A stretch of DNA of 64,000 nucleotides from Plazaster borealis (GCA_021014325.1 CM037462.1:10770501-10834500); one strand, 5' to 3'. Shown: positions 1 through 10,000, numbered from the stretch's first letter. Notes: a model not told the origin generated them from the sequence alone. A program made the numbers and translations.

Positions 1-483
1 AATCCAGCTCTACTGCAAATTAATTCTGTTCAGTCTTTTCCTTGCTCAATGGTCATCCCAACTGATGGGGGATCGAAGTGATAACTAGATTTGTTTATCA
101 AGACGTCTGATACACCATACTCTAAGAGACCAATGGTTGTTTTAACCCCATCCAACCCCCCCCCCCCCAATCAAATGCATCCCAGTGGAAGCTATACCCA
201 TTGGATCAATTGTGTTAGTTCAATTTAAACTGATTTGAATTGCCAACACCAGGAGTGTTTGTGGTGTAATCGGATTGTGAGAGCCAACCCCTCCCCTCCC
301 CCTCTTTTGCAAATTAAGCTTTTAGTTTAGACACTGGGTGTAATGAAATGTCCTTTATCTTAACTTAATTAACTTCATTTCCGCAGCTATGCACAAATTT
401 GTACTGTTGAATACGCAGTAAGGAATTGTTGAGTTTGTGCAAAAAGTATGATCAGTGGCGTAACTAAGGGGAGGGTGCACACC

Positions 484-600
484 AGGCCTGGAATAACACG
501 GAGGCCACGGCCTCTGTTGCCCCTTCAAAAGTTTCCCATATACTTTAACATTTTCCAATGGAAGTGCCCTTTTCAAAATGAAAATGGCCTAGCCCTCTGA
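484..600 (+). repeat. Dispersed repeat 'G', left fragment
   Basis: Starts AGGCCTGGAAT and contains the diagnostic CAAAATGAAAATGGCCT block shared with 966-1050, 36858-36955 (opposite strand) and 40318-40487. The 40 kb copy has AGGCCTG / CAGGCCT ends, so this is a short inverted-repeat element. Here it is broken by the 'B' element that follows. Confidence 0.7.
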
Positions 601-972
601 AAGGTATCGTACATGTTTGGTAATGACTCAAAACAAATATTAACATAAAAACTTACTTGGTAACAAGCAACAGAGAGCTGTTGATATAGTATAAAATAAT
701 GTAGGAAACGACTCCCTCTGAAGTAACGTAGTTTTTGAGAAAGAGGTAATTTCTCACTAAAATAATAAAAACTTCTTGCAAGAAGTTTTATTCCTATCTG
801 AAAGCACACAAATTTGTACAACAAGGGTGTTGTTTCTTTCATCATTTTCTTGCAACTTCAATGACCAATTGAGCCCAAATTTTCACAGGCTTGTTATTTT
901 ATGCATATGTTGGGATACACCAAGTGAGAACACTGGTCTTCGACAATTTCCAAAGGTGTTCAGTGCCTTTAA
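600..972 (+). repeat. TTAA-type inverted-repeat element 'B', copy 1
   Basis: Diverged member of the family best seen at 3329-3720 and 8435-8820: same order of blocks (ACTTACTTGGTAACAAG, CTCCCTCTGAAGTAA, TTCACAGGCTTGTTATTTTA, ACACCAAGTGAGAACACTGG) and a right end CAGTGCCTTTAA. The centre has its own perfect palindrome, AACTTCTTGCAAGAAGTT (near 771-788). Non-coding. Confidence 0.75.
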
Positions 973-1050
973 CATTTTCCAATGGAAGTGCCCTTTGCAA
1001 AATGAAAATGGCCTTGTCCTCTCAAAGATGGAATTACAGGCTTGGCACAC
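966..1050 (+). repeat. Dispersed repeat 'G', right fragment
   Basis: Repeats about 60 bp of 544-601 almost exactly (CTTTAACATTTTCCAATGG onward), then continues to CAGGCTTGG. It abuts the right end of B copy 1 through a shared TTTAA. Confidence 0.65.
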
Positions 1051-1231
1051 TGGAGCATGTACCCCCCCCCCCCCAATTGATCTGGTGCCCTTTCCCCCTG
1101 GACTTTGAGATTGAAAATTACCAGAGTAAAATTTTACATTTTTGTTTAATGCTTTAGTGTGATAATTTCAATTATTTTGTAAAAATATTTTTCCATTTAC
1201 ACGCAGACAATAAGAAGTAACTGGTAAACTT

Positions 1232-1341
1232 GCAGGTACAACCAAATCTCTTTTGGGAGGAGTTTTGGCTCTGAACAGAGCCGGTGTGGTCTCAGAGCTA
1301 ACACTCCTCCCAAAAGAGATTTTACACATGGTTTACCTGCA
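1232..1341. repeat. Palindromic hairpin with nested histone-like stem-loop
   Basis: Outer arms AATCTCTTTTGGGAGGAGT (1245-1263) and ACTCCTCCCAAAAGAGATT (1303-1321) are perfect reverse complements. The pairing extends outward to GCAGGTA / TACCTGC. Nested inside is GGCTCTGAACAGAGCC (1267-1282), a 6-bp stem with a 4-nt loop. Not a gene. Only one copy is seen in the window. Confidence 0.8.
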
Positions 1342-1359
1342 GTTTAAAAAAATAAACCT

Positions 1360-1500
1360 TATTCTGCTAAGCATAATTTTGTTGCACTTAGTCACTTTTT
1401 GTGCTCAAGCAGCTCTTTTGAATCAGGGCCCTGTTTTCTGCTAAGTAAGATTTTCCCCATGAATGACACATTATTTTCGCTAAGCTGCTAAGCAGCATAA
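1360..1500. repeat. Dispersed repeat 'D' (CTGCTTAAGCAG family), fragment
   Basis: TTCTGCTAAGCATAATTTTG, GTGCTCAAGCAGCTCTTTTG and GGGCCCT match the right half of the better preserved copies at 57537-57733, 24113-24305 and 53850-54030. Confidence 0.6.
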
Positions 1501-1888
1501 TGAGATTTTTAAAACTAGGTCAAGAGTGGCAAGATCCACTGACTTGAAAACTCAACGCGCTCATCAGTAAAAAAAAATAATCAAACAAGCTTTTGGCGAT
1601 GGAAACAAAATTCCCCTCAGCATGAAGATCCTAACGACCACAATATCTAATCCATGACCTTCAGTTAAATTAAAAGCCCCAGCGTAGACACACAAGCGAT
1701 TCCCTTGTGACATGAACATCTGGTGCAGCTCCGAACTCCCTTTTGTCATTTTGCAAGAAATTCATCAGTCAGGTGGAATCAGATAGTCAAGAGATGAGCG
1801 GTAAAACTCGCCTCTATCGAAGGCTCTCCGAATTCATAAATCATATTTCCCTCTTTTACTGGTTCGCTATCGGCAGATTTCCAGAGAG

Positions 1889-2263
1889 CTTTATGCTTCA
1901 ACGAAGTTCATAAATAATTATTTTTGTCCATTCAGGGAAGATGATCATAATTTACTAATTTATTATTTATTGATCTGTTTATTTACGTTTTTTATGTGTT
2001 TTAATATTATATTATAAACCACAAGGGAAACTGACTGGGTAAAAAAAAAAAAAAATTGGGGTTGGACAACTGACTGGAGTGGGATTTGAACCAACGACCT
2101 TCTTTCCTTCCCCTGTCTTTTTTAATTGCTCTTGTTGTATCTTTCAATGTTTTTATGTGCATTATTGTACTTTTTATATGCCAAAAAAATGAAATAAATA
2201 GAAATAGAATAAAAAATAAATGAGGTCTTTCAATCTACTCATGTCATTTCCCTTTCCTTAGCT
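1889..2263 (+). repeat. Local duplication 'Z', copy 1, interrupted by insertion
   Basis: Blocks 1889-2012 (TATGCTTCAACGAAGTTCA, then TTTATTATTTATTGAT) and 2220-2263 (GAGGTCTTTCAATCT to TTTCCTTAG) are the two halves of a sequence that is uninterrupted at 3108-3328. The middle, 2013-2219, is an inserted tRNA-like repeat fragment plus an A-rich tail. Confidence 0.65.
2013..2219 (-). repeat. tRNA-like inverted-repeat element 'S', fragment, with A-rich tail
   Basis: Begins ATAAACCACAAGGGAAACTG (about 2015), the terminal repeat of the S family. GGGATTTGAACCAACGACC (about 2081-2099) is the reverse complement of a tRNA B-box region (GGTTCAAATCCC). Downstream is an AAATAGAAATAGAATAAA tail, which may be a separate LINE 3' end. 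Confidence 0.6.
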
Positions 2264-2264
2264 T

Positions 2265-2975
2265 TCTATAGACTGTGCAAGTCTCGCGCTCATTCGAACT
2301 TCCGGGACCATAGTGGTCCCAACCATATGGAGTTTTACGTGGGCGAGATTTTGTTTCGTCAATTATTTTAGTTTAACATAGTTTATGACTATGAAAATTA
2401 TTGTTGTTGTTGGGAATGTAATACTTAGTGATAACAAATATGAAAGTAAAATCAATACATCAATATAACGAAGAAAACCTGAGAATTAAACCTGACCTCA
2501 GCTTCCGGTTACTGCAAAAAATTAAGAATTTTGTGCTCACCTCCGATAACAAAACTTATGTAAACGCTTGTTTTGGATGCGCGATGATATTGCCAGATGC
2601 TGTATTTGCAACGCGAGGCCTTTTCATTGCAGTATAAGGTTAATGAGGTGTCAGCGTCCTCTATAAACTGCGCTAAGCGTTAATTTTACGCCGGTGAGAC
2701 CTTCGCGAATCCGCGTAAGGGGTTTCTGAAAAGTTAAGATCAAATAAGCATCCTTGTCCCAGAGTTTTAATTATGTTTAATTAATAATTAACACATTATT
2801 TGTGTATTTATTAAAAAAGCTCAAACTAACTTTATAAAAATTGTACTGAGTATTTTTGTTGTTCAGATTTTGTCATTAGATATAATTTAAAACACGGATT
2901 TGATTTCAGAAAAATATATGTTCTTCGTTTCACGTGTTTTCTCGTCCCGATACGCGCGAGACTTGCACAGTGTAT
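2265..2975. mobile_element. Inverted-repeat element 'N', copy 1
   Basis: Ends with a perfect 16-bp inverted repeat, CTGTGCAAGTCTCGCG on the left and its complement at 2955-2970. Near the left end is a small hairpin GGGACCATAGTGGTCCC. About 700 bp, no coding capacity. Related copies are at 49347-49945 and, right half only, 61390-61594. Confidence 0.75.
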
Positions 2976-3107
2976 TACTTACTTAATGTTACTAATATTC
3001 TTTTCTATGGGCTATGTTTTTTCATGTGAAGAATCTGTTGACATTTGAAAACAAATTCCCACTAGACATTTCAACATGGGCCAATTTGTCACCATAGATT
3101 TCACAAA

Positions 3108-3328
3108 AGCATTTTGCTCTATGCTTCAACGAAGTTCACAAAATCAATCAATTTTGTTTGTTCTTTCAAGGGCCATTTCAAAAATTTACAAATTTATTAT
3201 TTATTGATTTATTTACTTTTTATGGATGTGTTTAATATTTCTAAAATTTCTGTCTTTTGTATTATTTCTTCTTCTTTTTTATTTTATTATGAGGTATTTC
3301 AATCTTTCTTGTCACTTTCTCTTCCTTA
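3108..3328 (+). repeat. Local duplication 'Z', copy 2, uninterrupted
   Basis: Aligns with 1889-2012 plus 2220-2263 with no gap where the first copy carries its insertion, so it shows the empty-site state. Ends where B copy 2 begins. Confidence 0.65.
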
Positions 3329-3720
3329 AAGGCAGTGGACACTATTGGTAATTACTCAAAATATTTATTAGCATAAAACCTAACTTGGTAACAAGTATTG
3401 GGGAGAGGTTGATAGTATAAAACATTGTGAGAAACGGCTCCCTCTGAAGTGCAGTAGTTTTCGAGAAAGAAGTAATTTTCCACAAATTTGATTTCGAGAC
3501 CTCAAAATTAGATGAGGTCTCGAAATCAACTTGCATCTGAAAGCACAGAACTCCGTGTGACAAGGTTGTTTTTTTCTTTCATTGTTATCTCGCACTCGCT
3601 ACCTCGATGACCAATTGAGCTCAAGTTTTCACAGGCTTGTTATTTTATGCATATGTTGAGATACACCAAGTGAGAAGACTGGTCTTTGACAATTACCAAT
3701 AGTGTCCACTGTCTTTAATT
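3329..3720 (+). mobile_element. TTAA-type inverted-repeat element 'B', full-length copy 2
   Basis: Terminal repeats: TTAAAGGCAGTGGACACTAT on the left, and the complementary ATAGTGTCCACTGTCTTTAA on the right. TTAA stands at both ends. The centre (3490-3531) is a second palindrome, GATTTCGAGACCTC ... GAGGTCTCGAAATC. About 390 bp, non-coding. TTAA target duplication is what piggyBac-type transposases make, so a non-autonomous relative is a reasonable inference. Confidence 0.85.
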
Positions 3721-4249
3721 ATATTTATTTATTAATTATTACTAAATTGCTTGTTTTTTTTGTTTTTTGTTTTTTCCGGGGGGGGGGGGGACACATTGTT
3801 TTTCATGTGAATTCTACAGTGTAAATCTGTAGTACTAGAGACATTTGTTTTTTGTTTGTGTTTTTTTCCCAAGATATTTCAATCTGATGTTTCAGATGTT
3901 TCTTCATTCCACCCAAAGTCTAAAAAGTACATCTGTTGACATTCTCTATATCCTGTCTCCCGGTGAAATCTAGAACCCAACATTAATAACGGTCAACCCT
4001 CAGGCTGAATAAATTGATCGATTTGAACATACATCAGTACTGTCCCATCCCAAGAGGACATTATGTGTGAGATTGTAGGGAAAGACAGACCAACGGTGAC
4101 CCTTGGATAACACTTAGGGTGTCATTTTGAGCTTCAGGCTCTATTACCTCAGAGGGGGGGGGGGCAACCCGGAGGTAGACACCTTCTCAGGCTTTGCCCA
4201 GACTCCTTGTTCTTCACACTTGAGGCTTTAGCCAATGGCCCAGGAAATT

Positions 4250-4450
4250 ATTAATATTATTGTTTACATAGTAAACAAATTCTTATTATTACTATCATTA
4301 TTATTACTATTATTACATATTTCTAGTAATGAAACCAAGGATGCCTCATAAGTGAGCTTAATCACTGCAGCTCGCAAGCCTGAGGAAACCTGTAAACAAC
4401 GGTGCTTAGCTATGTGAACCAGAAGTATTCTCGGTCGTAATGTCAATAAA
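4250..4450 (-). repeat. tRNA-derived SINE 'T', 5'-truncated copy
   Basis: An (ATT)n tail at about 4256-4318 is followed by GATGCCTCATAAGTGAGC and GCCTGAGGAAACCTGTAAAC, the complement of the 3' body of the copy at 38733-39090. Confidence 0.6.
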
Positions 4451-4487
4451 ACCAGTGACTCATATTGGCTCGGGACAGACATACTTT

Positions 4488-5158
4488 TAAAGTCAAATTC
4501 AGTTTTGTGGTGAACTCATTTTCCAATAGATAGAGTCCTCATGAAAGTGGGGAAAAAATGACAAGTCTATTACCTCACAACAAAGTGGTGTAAATTGCCA
4601 TTTTATTTGGTCCTCTTTTATGAGCGAAACTTGATTCATGATATCATTTGATGTCAACACTAATTGGGTAGTGTACATTCCACACAGGAATTTTTCGCTT
4701 GTAAAAAGGTCAAATTCCATTACCTTTTGCTTTGAATATTAATGAAATTCAGGAATGAACTAAAAACTCCCCGTACAAAAATGTACAGACCCATATATGT
4801 GACGTCATTGAATGTTTTTGTATGTTATCAAATTTCACACTGGAAGGGTATCAAACACGTTGGCCTTTACACCGTTTCAACAGGAGGTTTGAGACTTCAA
4901 ATTTAAAAAAAATAATTCTGCTTTTGTTATTGCATTATTTTTGAAATTTTGTATCTTTGCAATTTTGGTGCTGTTGCCCTGGTTTTACTTAATGGTCTTC
5001 TAGGAAATCAGCACCATAGTGCTTAGAAACGTAGTATTAAGCACAGTATAAATATATATTATTATTTATTATTGTCCACTTTCATGAGGACTCTATCTAT
5101 TGAAAAATTAGGGCATGACAACACTGACTTTGACCTTAGAGCCCCTCTTTAAGGTATT
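4488..5158 (+). mobile_element. TTAA-type inverted-repeat element 'C', copy 1 (long form)
   Basis: The left AAATTCAGTTTTGTGG and TAGATAGAGTCCTCATGAAA blocks recur as complements on the right (TTTCATGAGGACTCTATCTA, about 5080-5100). The right end is TAGAGCCCCTCTTTAA. Internal GTACAGACCCATATATGTGA is diagnostic. About 670 bp, non-coding. Other copies: 8817-9870 (interrupted), 42470-43006 (interrupted) and 58290-58745. Confidence 0.75.
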
Positions 5159-5159
5159 A

Positions 5160-6720
5160 TGTGTTTAAAATGGGCAATTCTAACTTACCGTGTTGTCTTA
5201 CTACAAGCCGACACCCACCTCCCCAAAAGTACACACACGTTGAAAGTACAAAGTCAATCGATCACAAGAAATTAAATTTGTCACAGCAGTTCTTGATATT
5301 GCCACCTGCGACTAATGAATGTAAAATTTGTGTCTCAATGCACTGGAGCCCGATGTTCATAGACCTGCTTACATGTAGGTACAGTGATCCTTGCTGAGCG
5401 CGGACAAAACTTGCTTAATTCTAGCAGTGCCCCAGGCCGAAAAAAATTGGCTCGATATTTGGACGGTTTATTGGCAGGGTGAATTAAATCGGCCTATTTA
5501 CAAGGCATTTGTATTGGTTACAACACACCACATGACATTCAAATTAGCCAACATTTATGAAAGTTCAAGTTGTGACCAAAATTCAAGTTTGGAAAGTCAG
5601 CTTTGAACTTGTGTATGTCTTGACTGCAGTATGGTTTCTAGAATTTTATTTCCACACAAAAACAAAAGTAGTAATTTACAGCGTAAAAAGCACAGCATTA
5701 CACAAATTTTGTTTTGGGCACTGCTGGAGTTGACAGAAACACTTCTCCACCCAAAACGTCCTGTAATTTACATTTTTAACACCTATAACAAAGATTCTGC
5801 CTTGTGGTTGGTCTTGAATTTGTTTAAAGCACGCTTGGTTTAAAACTTAGAAAGCTGCGCGAACGTGACGTGTTATACCCGTGGCAACTAATGTACTATA
5901 CAAGGTACTAAGCCCATAGCAACCAATGTACTAAACCCATAGCAACAGCAGCTTCTTGGTACCCAGACGTTTGGGCGCAATATATGTATGGGTTATTAAA
6001 CAACAAATATTGTCTGATTTTACTTGGGCTATGGTTACAAATTAGATCTTCCTTGGTGATCCTCGCAGCAGTCTGAAGAACGCTCCGTGGGGGATCAGAG
6101 TTTTAACCATAGCACTCGAAGAAGTCAATATTTGTACAATACATTACTTATGAAATGGGTTTCATAATTCAACAACTTCAAAAACCTGTCTTTAAAAGAA
6201 ATAAGTGCTTTGAGATGCCTGTAGATAAAGCACTCTATAAAAAGCAGTTATTATCACATGTCCTTCCTTTTGAGTGCAGACACCATGTATACATTTTGTG
6301 AACCACTAATTTTTCTTCCCCACCAGAAAGAAAAAAAAAAATGTATGCCATCATTTCTTTAATAAGATAGCAATTATAGTTTGTTGTGGGTAGACCTTGA
6401 TCAGACCATTTGACATTAAACCCAGCATGTCCAGATGGTACACAGCACCCACAAAGAAACTGAGCTTTCATTTGCCAAGTCTAGCCTCGAGTCAAGGTGC
6501 ACTGAGCACAGTGCGCCCGATGCTATACATCATGTATACATTACGTAGGCCAGCGTGAGTCCGCAGGGTGTTGTGTGGTGAGCCTTGAACGGAGACTACT
6601 TATAGAAGAAGGTGGACTGCTTAAATGTACAGTACTTTGATTCCATTACACCAAATGGAACCAGCTACCACAAAGTGCGGTCTCTGCTCCTACACTCCTA
6701 GCTTCAAAACCGAACTGTCA
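5160..6720. other. Intergenic sequence, little recognisable
   Basis: No coding exon or strong repeat match seen. It holds an imperfect inverted pair GCTATGGTT (about 6029-6037) and AACCATAGC (about 6106-6114), and short direct repeats of CCATAGCAACCAATGTACTA near 5913-5946. Open frames here are short and resemble nothing I know. Confidence 0.5.
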
Positions 6721-6721
6721 C

Positions 6722-7164
6722 ACATGGGCTGAGTTCGGGAGGTGTGTTCTTGGATTCTCGAGAACACGTAAGGATCGCTGTTCGTGTATCTTCCGCCCGA
6801 ACGATGATGATGTAGAAAGAACGGTTGGGTTGGTAAAAATAGCCTAAAAAATAGGCTGGTTTCTGACAAGTCACAACACAGATGTTAAAACTTATTAAAA
6901 GGGAGTCAATTAGATCAATTCGTACTGCCACCTTAAACCCAATAACTTTCTCTTTATCAAAATGATATTTGCTTCGTTCTATGTTCTAACTATTCTCTTG
7001 AGATGCTGCTGCCATTTTGTACAGTGTTGTTCTTGACTGGTCCCTGCTGAAAGGTGGTGTGTGATCTTGTTCAGAGTGTATTGTTCTCGGGTCATGTTCT
7101 CATCGTTCGGGCGTGCGAACAGAGCCCTTGGGCCAAGAACACACCGCCCGAACTCAGCCATGGG
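6722..7164. mobile_element. Foldback element 'V'
   Basis: Two arms of about 80 bp, 6722-6815 and 7085-7164, are reverse complements with interruptions. Shared blocks are GCTGAGTTCGGG, GGTGTGTTCTTGG and CGCCCGAACGATGA. The middle, about 270 bp, is non-coding. Single copy in the window. Confidence 0.75.
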
Positions 7165-7347
7165 TTTATAATGGGCTACAAAGCCCCCTAACCCGGCCCA
7201 CTCTCATCAATAAAGATGGAGATGTGGCGCTTTAAGGTATGTTAGAGGTATGTTCAAATAACTTTTTATAAATTAGAGCAGTGACAGTTGGTTTTAAAAA
7301 AAAGCTGTCACTGACACTGTGTGCTGACTATTGAAGATTTTCAGATG

Positions 7348-7523
7348 CAGAGCTGCCAACTCTCCCTGATCCTGCAGAAAGTTCCCTCACAATAAACCAA
7401 TCTTTACCATGTTCTGATGAACAAATTTGAAAAATCTCCCTGATTATGAAAACTTTGTCCCTATATGTTGAATATAACTCTAAATATCTCCCTGATTGCA
7501 AGATTGAAAATGTTGGCAGCTCT
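7348..7523 (+). mobile_element. hAT-like non-autonomous element 'P', copy 1
   Basis: Ends CAGAGCTGCCAAC ... GTTGGCAGCTCT, with the CAGRG start typical of hAT elements. TTCAGATG stands directly before the left end (7340-7347) and again at the right end (7523-7530), the 8-bp target duplication expected of hAT. A second copy is at 57284-57480. Confidence 0.75.
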
Positions 7524-7712
7524 TCAGATGTGTGAATATGTCCCATGGAAATTCCATCCAAAAGTGGTCATATTAAAAAATTAAAAAATTAACCAAACTT
7601 GTTGTCCGTGATGTTGTTCTCGTTTTACACATGCTCATTTTGATTTTGCAGAAACTAAATCCAATTTTTAAAATCTTTCTCAGGAATAAAATAATAATAA
7701 TGTGGTCTGTAC

Positions 7713-7990
7713 AATTTTGATGATATTCATCAAAACAGCATTGAACTTGACCTTTTGACAGGCGCATTTATTCCACTTTGGAATGTACAGACCCATTTGG
7801 GTTTTTTATGTCCGATGACGTCAGAGTTCAAATTTCGCTCTTCTTCATTCAAAATGTAGGACAGCATTTAGTTTTCTTTTTTACAAGACCAGAATGAAAA
7901 TGAGAAAAAAACTTCCTGACACATTTTAACATGCATTAAAACGATCTTTATTTTGAACTAAGACACGTAAGAGAAGATTGATCTCATTTG
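7713..7990 (+). repeat. Repeat unit shared with 9727-10000
   Basis: Starts ATTTTGATGATATTCATCAA, includes the C-family GGAATGTACAGACCCATTTG block, and ends AGAAGATTGATCTCATTTG. The same order of blocks recurs 2.0 kb to the right in the same orientation. Confidence 0.7.
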
Positions 7991-8434
7991 TAAACTTTCT
8001 TCTATTTTAGTTTTGTTTGTTATTGTGGTTTTTTTGCAGAGCAGCGCAATGAGCGCGCTTGCGGCGGATACCGGCGCTTAACAAACTTCCATTATTAATT
8101 ATTATTTTACTTTGAACGTTTTTAATTTGTTTTCCTGATCATTATCCAAGCTTTCGGCTACCCTTTAGGAATCGATATCAGAAACTTTTTTGCTCAAACT
8201 TTTCAATCAGATCATAATTGACCACCTGTCCATTATATCGTACATAAAATCTCTCATGTTTGTTGCCAAGACGAAATTGAAAATGCAATCTTCATCGTCA
8301 CCGCTGGCCTATAACGAGCTATGAATAGTGAATGCACCAAGGCTTGCCCCTCATTGATATCAATTTAAGAATAAAACCCTCCACCTTTTCCTGGTGGCCT
8401 TGTTTCTTTCTTTGTCTTCCCAGCAAACAAACAC

Positions 8435-8820
8435 TTAAAGACACTGGACACTATTGGTAATTGTCAAAGACCAGTCTTCTCACTTGGTGTATCTCAACAT
8501 ATGCATAAAATAACAAACCTGTGAAAATTTGAGCTCAATTGGTCGTCGAAGTTGCGAGATAATAGTGCAAGATAAAACACCCTTGTCACACGAAGTTGTG
8601 TGCTTTCAGATGCTTGATTTCGAGACCTCAAAATTTAATTCCGAGGTCTTGAAATCAAATTCGTGGAAAATTACTTCTTTCTCGAAAACTATGTTACTTC
8701 AGAGGGAGCCGTTTCTCACAATGTTTTATACTATCAACAGCTCCCCATTACTCGTTACCAAGTAAGGTTTTATGCCAATAATTATTTTGAGTAATTACCA
8801 ATAGTGTCCACTGCCTTTAA
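8435..8820 (-). mobile_element. TTAA-type inverted-repeat element 'B', full-length copy 3
   Basis: Reverse-oriented copy of 3329-3720 with TTAA at 8435-8438 and 8817-8820 and the central palindrome around GATTTCGAGACCTC (about 8618-8665). Its right TTAA is at the same time the left TTAA of the C element that follows. Confidence 0.85.
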
Positions 8821-8930
8821 AAGAGGTGCTCCCAAGGTCAAATTCAGTTTTGTGATCCGCTCATTTTCCAACAGATAGAGTCCTTATGAAAACGGAAAAA
8901 AACTACAAGTCTCTAACCTCGGGGGCGGAC

Positions 8931-9588
8931 AAGTGTGGTCTTAAACCGGTCTATGTGCTTTAGCCGGCTAACTTGAGATGCACTTACATAACATAACATA
9001 ACATGACAATTAAAATTTATAAGGCGCTATTCCATCAAGATCAGAGCAATCTTTTATCATAGACTGATTGCAATACAACTGTCTATATTTTAAGTTTTCT
9101 TAAATCTTAAGCCTGTGCTGAGCTGGCTATAATCGGTCTTTGTTAATTGTTGATGATTTCATGCGAAGAACCCTACGACAAGACCGTTTATTGATAGCGT
9201 TTACTCGGTCTGTAATTTTGTCCCACGCTTTTTGTTTTCCCTCCATTGTCACCAAATTGCTTAGTTGTGACTGCAGAATCTCTCTGCAGTTTATGTAACC
9301 CTCTACACATGCCAACTTCTCTGATTGACTGCAGGCTGGCCACTTAATGTTTGATCTTTGTACCTTTTGTTACCAGCTTGCTATGGATAATGCCGGCCAT
9401 CGTAACTAACCAAGCTTAGGAATGCTTGTTCGTACATGTATTTCACAACTGCTCAACGACTTATCCAAGACCGGCTTATTGCAATAGGCTTAACAACTGA
9501 CTAAGCTTAGACAGTCTAAGGCAGATAGCTGGCTATAACTGACTGGTCTTAGACCGCTGACTAAGACCGCTTTATTGCAATCCGCCCC
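8931..9588 (-). mobile_element. Harbinger-like element inserted in C copy 2
   Basis: Ends GGGGGCGGA ... TCCGCCCC are inverted repeats. Near the ends are repeated AAGACCG(C/G)(C/T)TTATTGCAAT strings (about 9468, 9573), as subterminal transposase-binding repeats would look. The minus strand at 9127-9315 encodes MEGKQKAWDKITDRVNAIN, which resembles the Myb/SANT-like DNA-binding protein of PIF/Harbinger transposons. No transposase is present. Confidence 0.55.
9127..9315 (-). pseudogene. Remnant of a Myb/SANT-like transposon protein
   Basis: Sixty-two codons including LSNLVTMEGKQKAWDKITDR and VNAIN. The K..AW..I...VNA pattern is the first helix region of the MADF/Myb-SANT-like proteins that accompany Harbinger transposases. 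The rest of the domain is degraded after this. Recognised by eye only. Confidence 0.4.
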
Positions 9589-9726
9589 AGGTTAAAATGG
9601 TGTAAAAATGCCACTGTGTCTGATACCCTTCAAGTGCAACTTTTGTCAAAATCCCAAAATGTTTGATGACATCACATTTCAAATGTCTGTACAGTTTTGT
9701 ACACAGAATTTTTAGTTGATTCCTGA

Positions 9727-10000
9727 ATTTTGATGATATTCATCAAAACGGTATTGAATTTGACCTTTTGTCTGGCGCAAATATTCCACTTTGGAATGTA
9801 CAGACCCATTTGTTTTTGATGTCCGATGAAGTCATGTTTCAAATTTCGCTCTTCTTAGGTTCAAAATATTTGCTGGACAGCATTTTGTATCTTTTTTACA
9901 AATGAAAATGAGAAAAAAATCTTCCTGACACAGTTTAACATGCATTAAAAACTGTCTTTATTTGAGCTTAAACATATACGAGAAGATTGATTTCATTTGT
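9727..10000 (+). repeat. Repeat unit shared with 7713-7990
   Basis: Second copy of the unit; see 7713-7990. Its left part is also the right part of C copy 2, so the shared unit probably derives from a longer C-type element. Confidence 0.7.

Larger units (their letters stand above)
8817..9870 (+). mobile_element. TTAA-type element 'C', copy 2, split by an insertion
   Basis: Left part 8817-8930 (GTCAAATTCAGTTTTGTGAT, GATAGAGTCCTTATGAAA, TCTCTAACCTC) and right part 9589-9870 (TTAAAATGGTGTAAAAATGC, GTACAGTTTTGTACA, GGAATGTACAGACCCATTTG) are consecutive blocks in other C copies. The 660 bp between them are a separate element. Confidence 0.7.
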
